Notes under the pieces: model-generated
What the model was told of the DNA's origin: nothing
Database searches by the model: none
The model's input: the letters and a program-made list of their open reading frames with translations, nothing else
Position numbers and translations under genes: made by a program
From: Symsagittifera roscoffensis
Lineage: Eukaryota; Xenacoelomorpha; Acoela; Convolutidae
Direction: 5' to 3'
Assembly (NCBI RefSeq): GCF_963678635.1
Contig: NC_087071.1
Span: 12,043,088-12,107,087 of the forward strand
DNA length: 64,000 bases
Part shown: one piece after another, positions 31,586 through 42,239 of the stretch
How positions within the stretch are numbered: position 1 is the first letter of the stretch
How the letters are laid out: every line of letters starts with the position of its first letter

Positions 31586-32338
31586 CGAAAAGGGATGTCA
31601 ATTTTTGCTATTCTCACAAAATTGCCAACGTAGAGCTTTGGTCGGCGAACTAGTTTCAATGATTGTTCCGCTCTCAATGAAATTAGACGTGGAACATCCT
31701 TTTGTGTCACTTTATTGGGGGCTAATTTGATGACGCGGTTTGTTCTCAAATTTATTGTGTTGACAAAGTCTTGAAGCTTATCGATGTAAGAGTAGGTCCA
31801 TTTGTCCTCCAAATACTTATAAATCAATTTTTTTAGTGATCGAATGTTCCTCTCGGCGAAAGCGGACTTTTTTTCACTCTGTTGTGTATGGTTTGATACC
31901 CTTTTTCTCACATAAAGTTTTGAATGACCCCTTGAAATTGGTGCCTTTATCTACCCAGACTTTTTTCCGGTTTCTCTGTCTTTATCATTTGATTGAACGC
32001 TTCTGCAGTTGTTGTGGCATACTTTGATTTCAGTGGCTGCACGCGAAGATAACGGGACATGCAATCTACTGCAACTAAAAGATATTTGATATCTTTGTTG
32101 TATTTTGCTAGTTTATCAACATATGCCATATCGATTGACCAGATTTTGTTTATGTCATAAACTATCACTTTAAGCCGAGCTAGTTAGCGGCGAACTGTTC
32201 GGTATTTTGTATAAGCTGGTTCTATATAAAAAAAAGTGTTTAACTTTTCGTCTTGGTATGACAGTTGTAGCCTTCAAAGTTTTAACACTGCCGAACAATG
32301 CTGGTCCTTTATCTGTGTAACTCTTTTTCAAAAGTTTT
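31580..32338 (-). pseudogene. INT: Polinton retroviral-type integrase, C-terminus deleted
   Basis: Pieces in different frames give the N-terminal region with SYTDKGPALFGSVKTLKA (about 32,325-32,270), the core with WSIDMAYVDKLAKYN (first catalytic Asp), VDCMSRYLRVQPLKSK, the VWVDKGTNF stretch (second Asp, near 31,950) and SEKKSAFAERNIRSLKKLI (catalytic Glu), followed by the start of the C-terminal barrel (KLYVGNFVRIAK). Frameshifts lie near 32,240, 31,960 and 31,915. At about 31,580 the frame runs straight into minor capsid sequence, so the end of the integrase is lost. Family role: joins element ends to host DNA, making 6-bp duplications. Confidence 0.85.
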
Positions 32339-33113
32339 TCCGCAGTTGGTGTAGGTTTCCCATCTTTTACTTTTCGTCTCCGTCTTTTCTGATGTTGAAG
32401 AATCTGAATCGTTATAGGGCGTACCGTACGATTCAGTGTGGTCTTCGTCTTTCTCTCTTACTTTGACTATTTCCGTGGTGGCTTTCTTTCTTGTTTTGAG
32501 TCGTTTGGTTTGTTTTGAACTTGATGATGGCTTACTACTGTCGGGTATTTGTTTTGCCCGAGGTTGACGGAGATTTGGTTGGACTTTTGGTTTTTTGTTG
32601 AGCCTGTTCTTTAATCTTTGACTGAACCGCGTGTTTGGCATACTTGTTAATAACAGACTCTTCGGTAAGTTCGAGAGCTCGAGTTGAGCTTTTGATAACC
32701 TCCAGGATATTTTTAGCTCTCGTGATTTTTTTATCCTCCATTATTTGAAATTGTAATAGAATGCGTTCATAGTTTATTTTATTATCCTTTCGCTCCTTCT
32801 CATCCACAATCCGCATCTCCTTTTCCTCCCCACCTTCCTGATATTGATTAGTCTCATCTTCTGTAAGAAGTCCTGTTGATTGTTCCCCAGGGTCAACAAG
32901 AGGCGTTGAGGGAGGTGTTGGTGGAAGGGGTAGTGGAAGAGTTTCAGTCGATGATGAGTTTTGCTTCGGGGGTATTAGAGGTCTCATGCGGTTCAAGTAA
33001 GATAACTTGGGCTTTTTGTGTTTAATTGAACTGTTAAAAAGCACTTGTGATGCATGCGGCTGCTCACGGATATATGTCTGTTTTGGAATTAAAACAAACT
33101 CTTCTGCTGCCAT
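32339..33113 (-). pseudogene. Polinton Pro-rich/charged protein upstream of integrase
   Basis: ATG at 33,113 opens MAAEEFVLIPKQTY, an 'FVLIPK.Y' beginning seen at the start of proteins encoded upstream of integrase in Polintons. A PLPLPPTPPSTP proline stretch and charged, probably coiled-coil sequence follow. After about residue 190 the coding potential continues in another frame (KAKQIPDSSKPSS-like, basic and acidic) to 32,339, next to the integrase. A frameshift near 32,560 is inferred. Exact function unknown. Confidence 0.5.
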
Positions 33114-33116
33114 ATT

Positions 33117-33425
33117 TTATGCTGAGGGTAAGTATCTGTAGCAGAAGTAAAGTATAAGTCTGATCAAGTTGAAACCTTGTTTCGTTAGAATAATTGCTCG
33201 TTTCCGTTCAAGTTTTGTTTTTCGGCTGATTAAAAGTTTGTATGTCACTTCGAAATTTTCAATGTTTGGAAAATTAACAGATACATTGCCATTGACTACA
33301 TTGAGCAAACATTCACATATAACTGAAATAACTTGAGGATTTGTTGTTTTTCTAATGAAGCTTCGGAGCTGGCTGCTATTCAATTGTACCATGTGCTGCA
33401 GAATAGATAATTTTTTCGCGTTCAT
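33117..33425 (-). CDS. Small conserved-type Polinton protein
   Basis: Open frame of 102 residues between packaging ATPase and the Pro-rich protein. It overlaps the 3' end of the ATPase frame by 50 bases and ends just before the next start. The middle, VICECLLNVVNGNVSVNFPN, followed by a Lys/Arg-rich KLERKRAIILTK, recalls a small protein that is commonly placed here in Polintons. No enzymatic motif. Confidence 0.5.
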   Translation of the reverse strand: MNAKKLSILQHMVQLNSSQLRSFIRKTTNPQVISVICECLLNVVNGNVSVNFPNIENFEVTYKLLISRKTKLERKRAIILTKQGFNLIRLILYFCYRYLPSA

Positions 33426-34128
33426 TTGTGAGAGGTGTAACCTCTGCCTGGTTTATTGGTAAGTGAAAAATTGAGGGACCAGGTGGTGTAATGTTTGAAC
33501 AATATCTCAAACAATCGGATGTACGCGGATCCAAGTCGATTAAAAGATGACCGTATGTGTATTTTGTAGCGAGCTGATAACAGTTTCTCAAAAATTTAGT
33601 GTTGTTCATTTGTCTTCCAAGATGATCAAGTTGCTGAATATCACGAGTTGATTTAAACAGAATGATGTGTGATGTGTTTAAATCAATTGTTCGAGACCAT
33701 TTGCTTTGTTGGAACAAATTATGTTGAACATACATTACATCTAGTCCTCGGTGTCTTCCTGCTGTTGCAAGTTTGACAAAGTCTTTATCGTTTTAGATTT
33801 CTTCGCATGAATCATCAAAAACTAGAAGAATGTTTTCAAGGTTTCGCAAACTGTCAAAGCCATTGAATTTTATGAAAGTTAGATCAATGCTGTGGGTATT
33901 AGATTTTTCACTATAAAGAGGCTGAATTTCTTTGTAAAAGTATAGGGCTCTTTGAAAATTGGGATAAAATGTTTTTCCTTTCAACAATTTGCATATCATT
34001 TCTGTTTTTCCAGAACCAGAGGGTCCCACGATGGCCAAAAAAAGTCTCGTAGATGTATCAATAACTTTATTCATATTCTTGGATTTGGTAATACATAACC
34101 AACTAAACCCGATAAAATTGAGAACCAA
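33376..34128 (-). pseudogene. ATP: Polinton FtsK/HerA-type genome packaging ATPase
   Basis: One frame holds Walker A GPSGSGKTE, then Walker B ILLVFDD, then the conserved tail TSHIILFKSTRD and GHLLIDLDP. A single in-frame TAA (33,795-33,793) follows Walker B; the frame is otherwise open for 251 codons. The likely start is the ATG about 54 bases inside the open frame (34,074). In this family the ATPase pumps DNA into the capsid. Apart from the TAA the protein looks complete. Confidence 0.88.
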
Positions 34129-34262
34129 ACTGAGGTTTTTTCACAAAGTAACTGCGTTAATTAAAGTTTAAAGATACAAAAAGCCAACAAAATCAGAATT
34201 AACACCATTTGTGACATGAAAACTACTTCAGACCGTAATACAGTCACGTTATTGCAAAATTT

Positions 34263-34395
34263 TCATGATTTTTTCTCCGTATAATTTTCGTCATACACAA
34301 AATCGGTAACTACAGTTCCATCAGTCTCGTCAACTACTGTGTCATTCATTTCAATTTCCCTACCGCTTTCTCTCACTCTCGAACTTGCAGAATGA

Positions 34396-34432
<37 letters not shown>

Positions 34433-34941
34433 AAATTAATTCAGCATCTGAACAGTAAAAAATTTCATATCGTGTATAACCTGTATAGACACTCAGTTTA
34501 TTATCATCATCAAAATCATAGTGCATTTCCAAAACATAATTGGCTGGGACATGATCAGTTTTGGCATGATACACAATTTTCTTCACAGAATCTTCTCTTA
34601 TTATTTTTTGAATCTCATTGGGTAGTTCACTGCTGGTTAGATCCATTTGAACTCCTGGTTGACGTTTGGGCACAGAGACTAGCTTGGGAAGACAAAGACC
34701 GCGCTTGCTGCAAAATATTTCTGATGTATTTGAATCGTTGAAAATAGATGAATTGGTCAATCACGGGGAAGAACCTCCTCAAAGTGCACAACTCTTCTTC
34801 AGAAAGTTTAACTTGTTCTTTTCGTTGAACTACTTGGCCTCTACAATCAATGAGTTCAATCCTGGTCAATGAAATCTTTATGTTACTTTCTGGTGTCATC
34901 CAAGCACAAAGAACTGAATTTGGAGATATATATGTCCCCAC
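34263..34941 (-). pseudogene. Unrecognised Polinton protein(s) in two frames
   Basis: A frame from 34,941 (MGTYISPNSVLCAWMTPES...) runs to 34,627. From about 34,760 another frame is better (PKLVSVPKRQPGV, then KIVYHAKTDHVPANYVLEMHY, acidic end) and runs to TAG/TGA at 34,263. They may be one gene with a frameshift near 34,720. A (TA)n microsatellite in the second frame adds IYIYIYIYI. No family recognised. Confidence 0.4.
34398..34427. repeat. (AT)n microsatellite
   Basis: Fifteen or so AT units inside the unrecognised Polinton frame. Confidence 0.95.
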
Positions 34942-35269
34942 TTTCCCCTGACGCTCGTTGTTGACACTCGTTTTTCAACCAAGCATAGAACGTTTTCAAC
35001 TTTTTTAATGCACAATGATTTTTAGACTTATGGTGCGGTATGTGTTTGTTACAATTCACGAAATTCTTGAAATATAATTGTTCGACACGTGGACAGCCCA
35101 AATCGTCATAATTCACACTTTTGCGGTCTAAGTATTTGGATAAAAAATCAGCTTTTTCTTTTCTTTTGGCGTAGAATACAGCATTGGGGTTTCTTAAGAC
35201 AAAATTTTGAATGATTTGGTTCAAATTCAGGTATAAATAATCACCGCTATCCCAATGAAGTCCGTGCAA
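34883..35269 (-). CDS. Unrecognised Cys/His-containing Polinton protein
   Basis: Open frame of 128 residues. It has NAVFYAKRKEKADFLSKYL and, further on, DDLGCPRVEQLYF and a C...H...H...C pattern (NCNKHIPHHKSKNHCAL), resembling a small zinc-binding, RNase H-like-associated domain found in proteins of mobile elements. I cannot name it with confidence. Its end overlaps the start of the next frame. Confidence 0.45.
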   Translation of the reverse strand: MHGLHWDSGDYLYLNLNQIIQNFVLRNPNAVFYAKRKEKADFLSKYLDRKSVNYDDLGCPRVEQLYFKNFVNCNKHIPHHKSKNHCALKKLKTFYAWLKNECQQRASGESGDIYISKFSSLCLDDTRK

Positions 35270-35289
35270 ATAACTTTTCAGCCAGTTGA

Positions 35290-35870
35290 GGCTTTTTGTT
35301 CAGATTTTGGAAGGGAATTGAAATTAACTGGAGGTAGAAAAAATAGGGAATCACTGTAGTCGGAAGTGGTTATAGCTAATTCTTTTTCTGGTGTCGAAAT
35401 CCCTCAAAATCCAACACAACTGATCTTTCCTTCAGCATTCTAATAAATGGTAGAGTTTCGGTTTCTTCAGTTTGATATACAAACAAAACGTAATTCCACT
35501 CAAGTGACCAATCAGACTACTGTTGCATTTCCATGGTAAAACATAGCACTATGTGGGACCAGTAATATAAAGTTCGGGGACAAAACCGGCGGCATCGTGT
35601 AAAACAGCATGCATTCGTAAAATTTTCCAATCATTTGAATATTTATGCAAAGAAGAATTGTTTATACCGATCATACCCCCATATGGTCTCAACTTGATAG
35701 CAACATTGTAATTTATATCATTAGAAGTTGAGAAGAAGAACAGTGAACATGCAGCTAAGAAATAATTTCGACGGTTGGTGTTTTCCGGAAAGGTTTTTTC
35801 AAAGTGATAAAAATTTCATGAGTAGTTTCCAAGTCTTTTGAAGTAACTCTACGTTTTTCCAATTTCATTT
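35290..35870 (-). pseudogene. Decayed Polinton gene, unrecognised
   Basis: Starts MKLEKRRVTSKDLETTHEIF at about 35,868 and later reads IKLRPYGGMIGIN and LRMHAVLHDAAGF. At least two frameshifts and several stops separate the pieces. No family recognised. Confidence 0.35.
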
Positions 35871-36028
35871 TTTATTTTTTCCAGCACTTCTCCGACCTGC
35901 TGAATTTCAAGCCAGTGGGAATGAAAGTAACCTTCTAGATACCACCTACTCACTCCTATATCTCTTTGATATATGTTTAAGTAAACCACGGGTAGTTTTC
36001 GGTATTTCGAAAGTTTATTGAAACAAAG

Positions 36029-36427
36029 TCAAATTTTTCTTTCCAGTCCTTTCTCAATCAGTAATGACTCAAAATCATACGAGTAATCAAAAACATTTTC
36101 ATAAGTAACAATCGATAGATCGGTCGCTTTTCCATATTTCTGCTTCGCAAAAATGCACCAGGTTATTTGCAATAGCTCGCTCAAATAAAATTGTTCTTTA
36201 CAACTTTGCTCGTATTCCTTGAATGTATGATTTGCCACTTCTTTCCATCGAGAAATAAACACTATATGACGATTGTGAATGTACATATTTTTTGACCAAG
36301 AACAAGTTGAAAAAACAGAGAATTTTAATCGTTCACTATCAATATCTTCAGTATGCCAATTTCCTAATAAACTCATTTTGCTGAGTTTGTTTTTCATCAA
36401 CATGTCTTTATCTTCGTTAGAAGACAT
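36029..36427 (-). CDS. Unrecognised 132-residue Polinton protein
   Basis: Intact minus-strand frame with balanced composition, rich in aromatic and charged residues (KNMYIHNRHIVFISRWKEV), no signal peptide and no membrane segment. It is the first gene from the right end on the minus strand. Function unknown; a cargo gene or a fast-evolving virion protein are possibilities. Confidence 0.45.
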   Translation of the reverse strand: MSSNEDKDMLMKNKLSKMSLLGNWHTEDIDSERLKFSVFSTCSWSKNMYIHNRHIVFISRWKEVANHTFKEYEQSCKEQFYLSELLQITWCIFAKQKYGKATDLSIVTYENVFDYSYDFESLLIEKGLERKI

Positions 36428-36548
36428 TTTCTCATCAAATGTTTGACTGTTTATAATCGTTAAAAATGGATGTTAATGGGACTATACAAATGAACTGTAG
36501 TTTAAAGGGTTTCTAACTAATGATTTCAACCTATTTTCATGTATTTAG

Positions 36549-36899
36549 ATGGATATTCCCCTTGGTGGTCTCCACGAGTCACCCATTGATTTGCCTTATG
36601 TGGGACCTGGAACTCACGAAGGCAAAAATATCATTGGTGTGACCGTAGAGTTTACCCCGGCCACCACTGCAGCGAATTTTAAGCTGCATTACATTGAGGT
36701 TGCATTTGAGAAAACGGAGGGCATATTTGAATATGTGTGTGTTGATGTGGGTAGCATGGAAAAGTTCTGGCTGTGCGAGTCTCTGTGTACGGGATTCGAG
36801 AGTACTGAGTAGCGCTTCAATTTTCCAATGGAGCGTCTAGTCAGTATTCTTCATGTCCCTTGGTCGGATCCCAAAGAAGACATGCGGATGTGGCAGTAA
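36549..36899 (+). pseudogene. Unrecognised plus-strand Polinton gene with one in-frame TAG
   Basis: ATG at 36,549 follows a splice-acceptor-like TTTTCATGTATTTAG, so this may be an exon. The frame reads MDIPLGGLHESPIDLPYVG and is open for 87 residues to TAG (36,810-36,812), then stays coding-like (RFNFPMERLVSILHVPWSD) to TAA at 36,897-36,899. GC content is above the surroundings. No domain recognised. It is divergent from the gene at 36,029-36,427. Confidence 0.45.
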
Positions 36900-37084
36900 A
36901 CCCTTCCTCTGCTCTCCTATTCGTACTCCTGTCAACATTCCGTTTTTATTTTATTTTTTTTTTCTCATTTTTTATATGTTACTTTATCTATTATTTATCA
37001 AGTCCTCCTTAACTTCTTACCCTCTTATTATTTGTCACGTCCTTCGTCCTTCTCAAGCTGGTCAGTGTTTTAATGAGGTCTCAA

Positions 37085-37331
37085 ACTTATTTAGTAGAAC
37101 AGTGAGAAAGTTTGGAAGGGAGTAAACTTAACCACCGCGCGAAAATAAATACCAAAGTATTTTGTCTGTCGGGTGTCCTAAGAGAGGGGTCTTTTTATTT
37201 CGGGCAGGGTACTTTGGGGTCTTTAAAAAAGATGGGTCCTTTTGGACCCTATTTTTGGTAGGACCCCAAGGACCCCTACCGTCGAAAAGACCCCCTCCCC
37301 TTAAGGACACACGGCGGATTACAATACTACT
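37085..37331 (-). repeat. Polinton right terminal inverted repeat (~247 bp)
   Basis: Inverted partner of the left terminal repeat. It starts at ACTTATTTAGT on the plus strand and ends CCGCCGTGTG-complement plus CAATACTACT. The G run is shorter here (GGGGAGGGGG on the complementary strand), probably by slippage. Confidence 0.95.
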
Positions 37332-37337
37332 GATCAT

Positions 37338-39430
37338 TTTTACAAAACTCAACGATTGCTGGACAAAAACTGCAAAAAATTTCTTTATTTTTGCTTTTAA
37401 CTTGCTCTAAAAAACAACAGATGAGCAGAACTTTGAAATTAGTAGGCTATTAATTTTTTGTCGAAAATATTACAAAGGTCAGTGAAAATCCCAGCAGTTA
37501 TATTCAGTTATAACTGACAAAAATAGTAGCGAAGCATAATGGATAGAAAAACTAAATACAACCCCACAATTAAATTAAAACAATATTTCAGAGTTTCTTC
37601 TCAGAGTTGTTTAAACGTTTTCGAGATTTTGGAACCCAAAAACTACCAAAACCGAGAGCAATAATTGTGCATGTTTGCCCATGCTAATAATAGGAGAAAT
37701 TCAAACGTAGGCAAAGCTAAAAAAAATCAAAAAAATTACGTTACCGTAGGCCTCAGAAGTAATGAAAGAAGAATAGTTTTTTAGAACGCTCATTGCTGGA
37801 GAGAAGTAGATCTGAGCTTTTGAAGATTTTCAGATCGAGGAAAAAAATCAAGGGAAAAGCCATGATACATGTTTTATGATTGAAAACAATTGCTATAGTT
37901 TTAGCAGAAACATTGAGACATAATATTTTCCAAAATGTTTTCGACTTGATAGGCTACCACAAAATTGAAACTGCAACTCCTTAGCAGCTATGCAACCATA
38001 CAAAAGGTTTAATGCATATGAAATCAACTAATACATTAAAAAATCAATCACACAAAAAAAATGGTATACTGGATGCGTTCATTTGTAATGAACGCATGAA
38101 AAGCCAATGAAGTTACACGGAAAAACAGAAAGCACCATGCACAAATAGTTCGGTTTTTGAACTGATTTTGTAAAAGAAAAGTTCATAAAAGACACCAGAA
38201 AAAGTAATCCTTGCACTGTAGAAAAGCAGTGGCTGCAAAAAAAGTGTTGCATAAGATTGCAACTCTAACGAGTGAATGTTTTTACAAGTCATTTGACGAA
38301 CTGAAAAAAACTGGTGTGATACATATATAATGTTCATTTAAAAAATAATAAGCGACATAAAAAACTTTGAACTCTCGACACTCGATCAAAGTTTCAATAG
38401 ACTCTTAAACATATTTGTATCTTATATAAAACAGACTGTTAAGAAGGCTTAAAAACAAACGAAAAATCGACAATCTATGGATCAGGTAAAAATAGGTGCG
38501 CTTAATACGCAATAGTTAAACTGCGTTTAATACTTTTTTTTCCGGCAAGTCATGAACACATAGAGAAAAACAGAAAAGTAAGCAAAAATTCGGAAAAAAA
38601 TATAATAATTTCCGAACGAACAAAAACAAGTTTGAGAATTCTGTGGATAGAAGCAATAGCTTTTCTTGTTCGCCAATAAAATTCTAAAAATGAAACAAAA
38701 AATCTGTGACTGAAGATTTGGTGATAATACTTTCAATGGCTACATTGATCATTTTGAAAAAAAAAGTTAGCAGCCAAAAATATTTTCTCTATAAACACTT
38801 TCGGTTATGTGAAAACAGTTGAGCCTGAAATGGTCAAATGGTTCGAACAAAAAGCTGATGATGATGAAGCTAATAAGGTTCTCGAAAACAAAATTTCCAA
38901 AGTTAAGGATGTTATAAGTAATCTAATTATATGAAAAGTCCCAATAATTTGCAAGAAGCTAGCTTGTTCCAAATTCACTTATTTTTTCAAATAGGCCACT
39001 CCACAAATGAAGTTCAAAAATAGAGAAGATAACTTACAAATTTTGACTAAGTTCAATTCTTACTGCTCTGTCAAAAATTTATTAAAATTTTAAATATGAG
39101 GCTCCTGTATTTTTTAAGCCAACATTCTGATAAAAGATAAGTTATGTTTGATTATTAAAAGGAACTTCCACGTACATACAAACGCAGATGTAACTGAACC
39201 AATTAGAAACAGTGAAACTGTCACTGAAACATTGAAATTTTCATCTGCTCCGTCAAAAGCGAATGATCTGTCAAAACCGTTGATACGGTATATCGAGTAA
39301 TTTTTTAAAAAAATCTATAAAAAATACGGCTTGCGGGGTCGCTTCAACCAGATGTTGCAATATGTTTGCAAACTTGATCTTACAAAAAGCAGGGCGTTCA
39401 AAAAACTTTAGTGATTGGTTTCTTACTGAT
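37338..39430. other. AT-rich spacer between Polinton and LTR element
   Basis: No convincing gene. A 59-codon open stretch at 38,758-38,934 (…GYVKTVEPEMVKWFEQKADD…, ending TGA) looks coding-like and could be an exon or gene relic. A perfect 11-bp stem with 3-nt loop lies at 38,073-38,097. Confidence 0.35.
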
Positions 39431-39695
39431 TGTCATCCGGCATGCATAGATAAAACTCCACATAAAACTTATTATGTATTTATGTTTTGATACTAGGCAA
39501 CGTTAATGTGTACTGGTCGGTTGACCTTGATAGCGAGGACGAGGACGGCGGTTAAAGTGAACTACGGTTCAGAAATAGAAATAACGTTAACATTAAATGG
39601 TTGTTTTAACTTCTCTCTCTCATGAGCCCGACATTATCTATCCATACGGATTCAGGAATAAGCAATTCATACCTTGAGGACTTAGCGGTATGACA
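39431..39695 (+). repeat. 5' LTR (265 bp)
   Basis: Starts TGTCATCCGG, ends GGTATGACA. Differs from the 3' LTR at roughly 15 positions and small gaps, which suggests an old insertion. The sequence just inside, TGTCGCAACCACCAGG, is where a primer binding site is expected. Confidence 0.92.
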
Positions 39696-40199
39696 TGTCG
39701 CAACCACCAGGATTTTCGATGAACCCGCTAAACATCAACCCATTCTGGGAAAGAGCATCGGCCGAACCACTATTAGTGTGGACAAAATGAGCGGCAATAC
39801 TGGAAATGGCAGTATTCGCGAAAGACGGCATCGAAATCCGAAATCTACTTCGAGCCAAAAAAACCATCCGAGCCAGTATACGAGGTCGAGATAACCCGCG
39901 AAACGGAAGCTCAGAGAAAGAACCGAGACGTTCGTAATCAAGAAAAAAGAGTGTGCTGGGATAACCATGTGATCAAAGCGCGCGAGAAAGGAGTCCTGTG
40001 TAACTCATTCAGATGGGACGAAGCGACAAAAACAAATACAAACGACAAATACGAAAAAAAAACGATCTAATTTACAGTTACATACGGTAACTACACAAGA
40101 ATTCATGAAGACATTGGAAGATACATTCATCACGACATGCATAATAGCTTTCGAGAGATATAACTTTATCTGTCGAAAACCGCCCACATGAACACATGA

Positions 40200-40663
40200 A
40201 TGTTTACCGCCCACATGAACAATGAAAAAATTGCAGAAGAACTGCTGGCAAAAACCCGTAGCCCACAAGAGGGATACGGGTACGCGATACGACAAGAAAA
40301 AGGAATAGAACGCAGTCGTACAATGAATCCGTTCGGAGCTCAAACATTGACTACAAAACAAGAGCCGGTGCATTACGTTAATACACGTGGCAGACAAAAC
40401 CAGAAGAACAATCAAAACAATCAGCGAGGTCGGGGGCGGTTTCCGCGGCCGACCGTATCCACGTGGATCACAAAACACAAGGGGTCAGCAACAACAACGA
40501 AAAATAAATTAAATACAAAATTATACGTATTTATTTAAAAGTAAATAAAAATTATGGTCCGAACCATCTACAATCATGTCCAGGAAAAGACAAAATTTGT
40601 TCTAAATGTGCAAAACGCGGACACCTAGCAAAAGTTTGTCGTTCTACAAACTTAAATTACTGA
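40200..40663 (+). pseudogene. Gag remnant with CCHC zinc knuckle
   Basis: The open stretch 40,200-40,538 is Gln/Asn/Arg-rich (GRQNQKNNQNNQRGRGRF), as in gag C-termini. After a frame change a zinc knuckle CSKCAKRGHLAKVC (C-x2-C-x4-H-x4-C) lies at 40,598-40,639, with stop TGA at about 40,661. Upstream gag sequence to 39,700 is too broken to follow. Confidence 0.65.
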
Positions 40664-41008
40664 GAAAACACAAATGAAGAACAGCAAGAGGAAACAGAAA
40701 TCGAGAGCTTGGAAACTGACAACGACCCTGTCGCAAATGCTGAGTTCACAACAAACAATGGTTCGGAAGATTACCAAATAGACAAATTCTCCGTAATGGC
40801 GATAGCAGATTCACTCGAAATAAAAAACACAAAAACACTATCGGAAGACAATCCAAATGGACCTACTGTTAAATTGAAGTCAAACACAACGGAACTATTC
40901 GCTATTGCTCAGTGTCTTTCCTAAACAAAAAAAACCGACCAACGAGTACAACAAAACGATCAAACGGCAGTTTTTGAAAATATCCCACCGAATCAAAATT
41001 TTGATCAA

Positions 41009-41345
41009 CATTTCGACTTTCGCATCCTCTGTGACGCATCTAACACAGGGCTAGGAGCGGAATTAGAACAGCACCTAGCAGAAGGTTGAGTGGCTATAGC
41101 ATACGCGTCACGCTTTTTAAATTCCCCCGAGGAAAAATATTCAGCCAACGAACTAGAACTACTAGGGGTGGTATGGGCAATTGAACACTTCAAATACTAC
41201 CTATAAGGCAAAATTTTTACCGTCATCGCCGACCACCAAGCTTTAATCAGCGCTTTAAATGCAAGCGAACAATCAAAAACAAGTCAAAGCCGACCAACCC
41301 GCTGGTTCGATAGGTTAAAACCATTTCAATTTGATATTAAGCATC
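41009..41345 (+). pseudogene. Ty3-type RNase H remnant
   Basis: One frame reads FRILCDASNTGLGAELEQ (first catalytic Asp), then YSANELELLGVVWAIEHF (catalytic Glu) and VIADHQALISAL, the order of retroelement RNase H. Interrupted in frame by TGA (about 41,088; Trp expected from context) and TAA (about 41,206). Reverse transcriptase is missing upstream. Confidence 0.75.
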
Positions 41346-42239
41346 TCGCAGGGAACTAATAGATTATATGTCACAAAATTCGGTTGGATTACCAATACCC
41401 CCAGTGAGTACGATGAGGAATTTGTAGTAGCGTCAATTAATACATTCATAAATAACCTAGAAACTATTGACAACGTCATTCTAAATAATCTGGCCAATAA
41501 AAACAGAGCACCATATGATCTGATCAAAAGCGCGCAGAAAATAAAGGGTTATTAGATGCTCAATTAACAACTAAATATTCCAAACATTCCGACAGCGGTC
41601 AATCGCTACCCAAAAGCAAAATTCAATATACCTCAAATTCTGAGGTAATTTCGCTTGACTGGCAAAACTCATCCGACCGGTAGAAAAGTATCTGTGACCC
41701 GAGTTGGCACAAGCCACGCTTGACCAAAGGAAAGCAAATGAACAGCATAAAGTCACCAATACCATCCACTTCAACCGCGTCAGTGGCCGACGCAAGGGAG
41801 CTAATACCAAGAACAAAACAGTCAAACTTCCCCAAAATCATTTTTGGAGGCAGCTCGACATCAAAAACTACTGTAGTAGAAATAAAGAGTCCGAGAATAG
41901 ATACACCGAAGACGGGAAAAGCCAGGTCGACTATAGTCACACAAGCAGCGAACAACATAGAAGATGAAAACAAAACAGCCAGGTCGACTTCAGCCTAGCA
42001 AACAGAAAACAACACGGAAACTGACAATCCACTAGAAAAAGAAATATGGGTCAGCCGCGTGGACCCCAGCGTAGGTTTACAAGAAGAAACAACACCCAAC
42101 GTGGAGCCCCCAACGATGACATTCTCGTCACAGTTAGAGGCCAGCCACAACGAAATAATGGACGAAATAGTAGCAACAGTGGTGAAAGCCGTAGAAACGG
42201 AAGAGGACACGCCGCTATTCCGTCGAAAACTCCAAAGAG

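Larger units (their letters stand above)
19925..37331 (-). mobile_element. Full-length Polinton/Maverick, 17.4 kb
   Basis: Inverted termini start AGTAGTATTGTAATCCGCC at 19,925 and end with its complement at 37,331. Polintons typically begin 5'-AG, are 15-20 kb and make 6-bp target duplications. Here GATCAG (19,919-19,924) and GATCAT (37,332-37,337) flank the element with one mismatch. Inside are the diagnostic genes: protein-primed family B DNA polymerase, retroviral-type integrase, packaging ATPase, adenain-like protease, major and minor capsid proteins and a pX-like protein, nearly all on the minus strand. Almost every recognisable gene has at least one frameshift or stop (the pX-like gene is open), so the copy is probably inactive unless some breaks are sequencing errors. 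Confidence 0.95.

Noticed and set aside
34398-34427. IYIYIYIYI as a membrane-like segment
   Set aside because: It is the translation of an (AT)n microsatellite, not a real domain.
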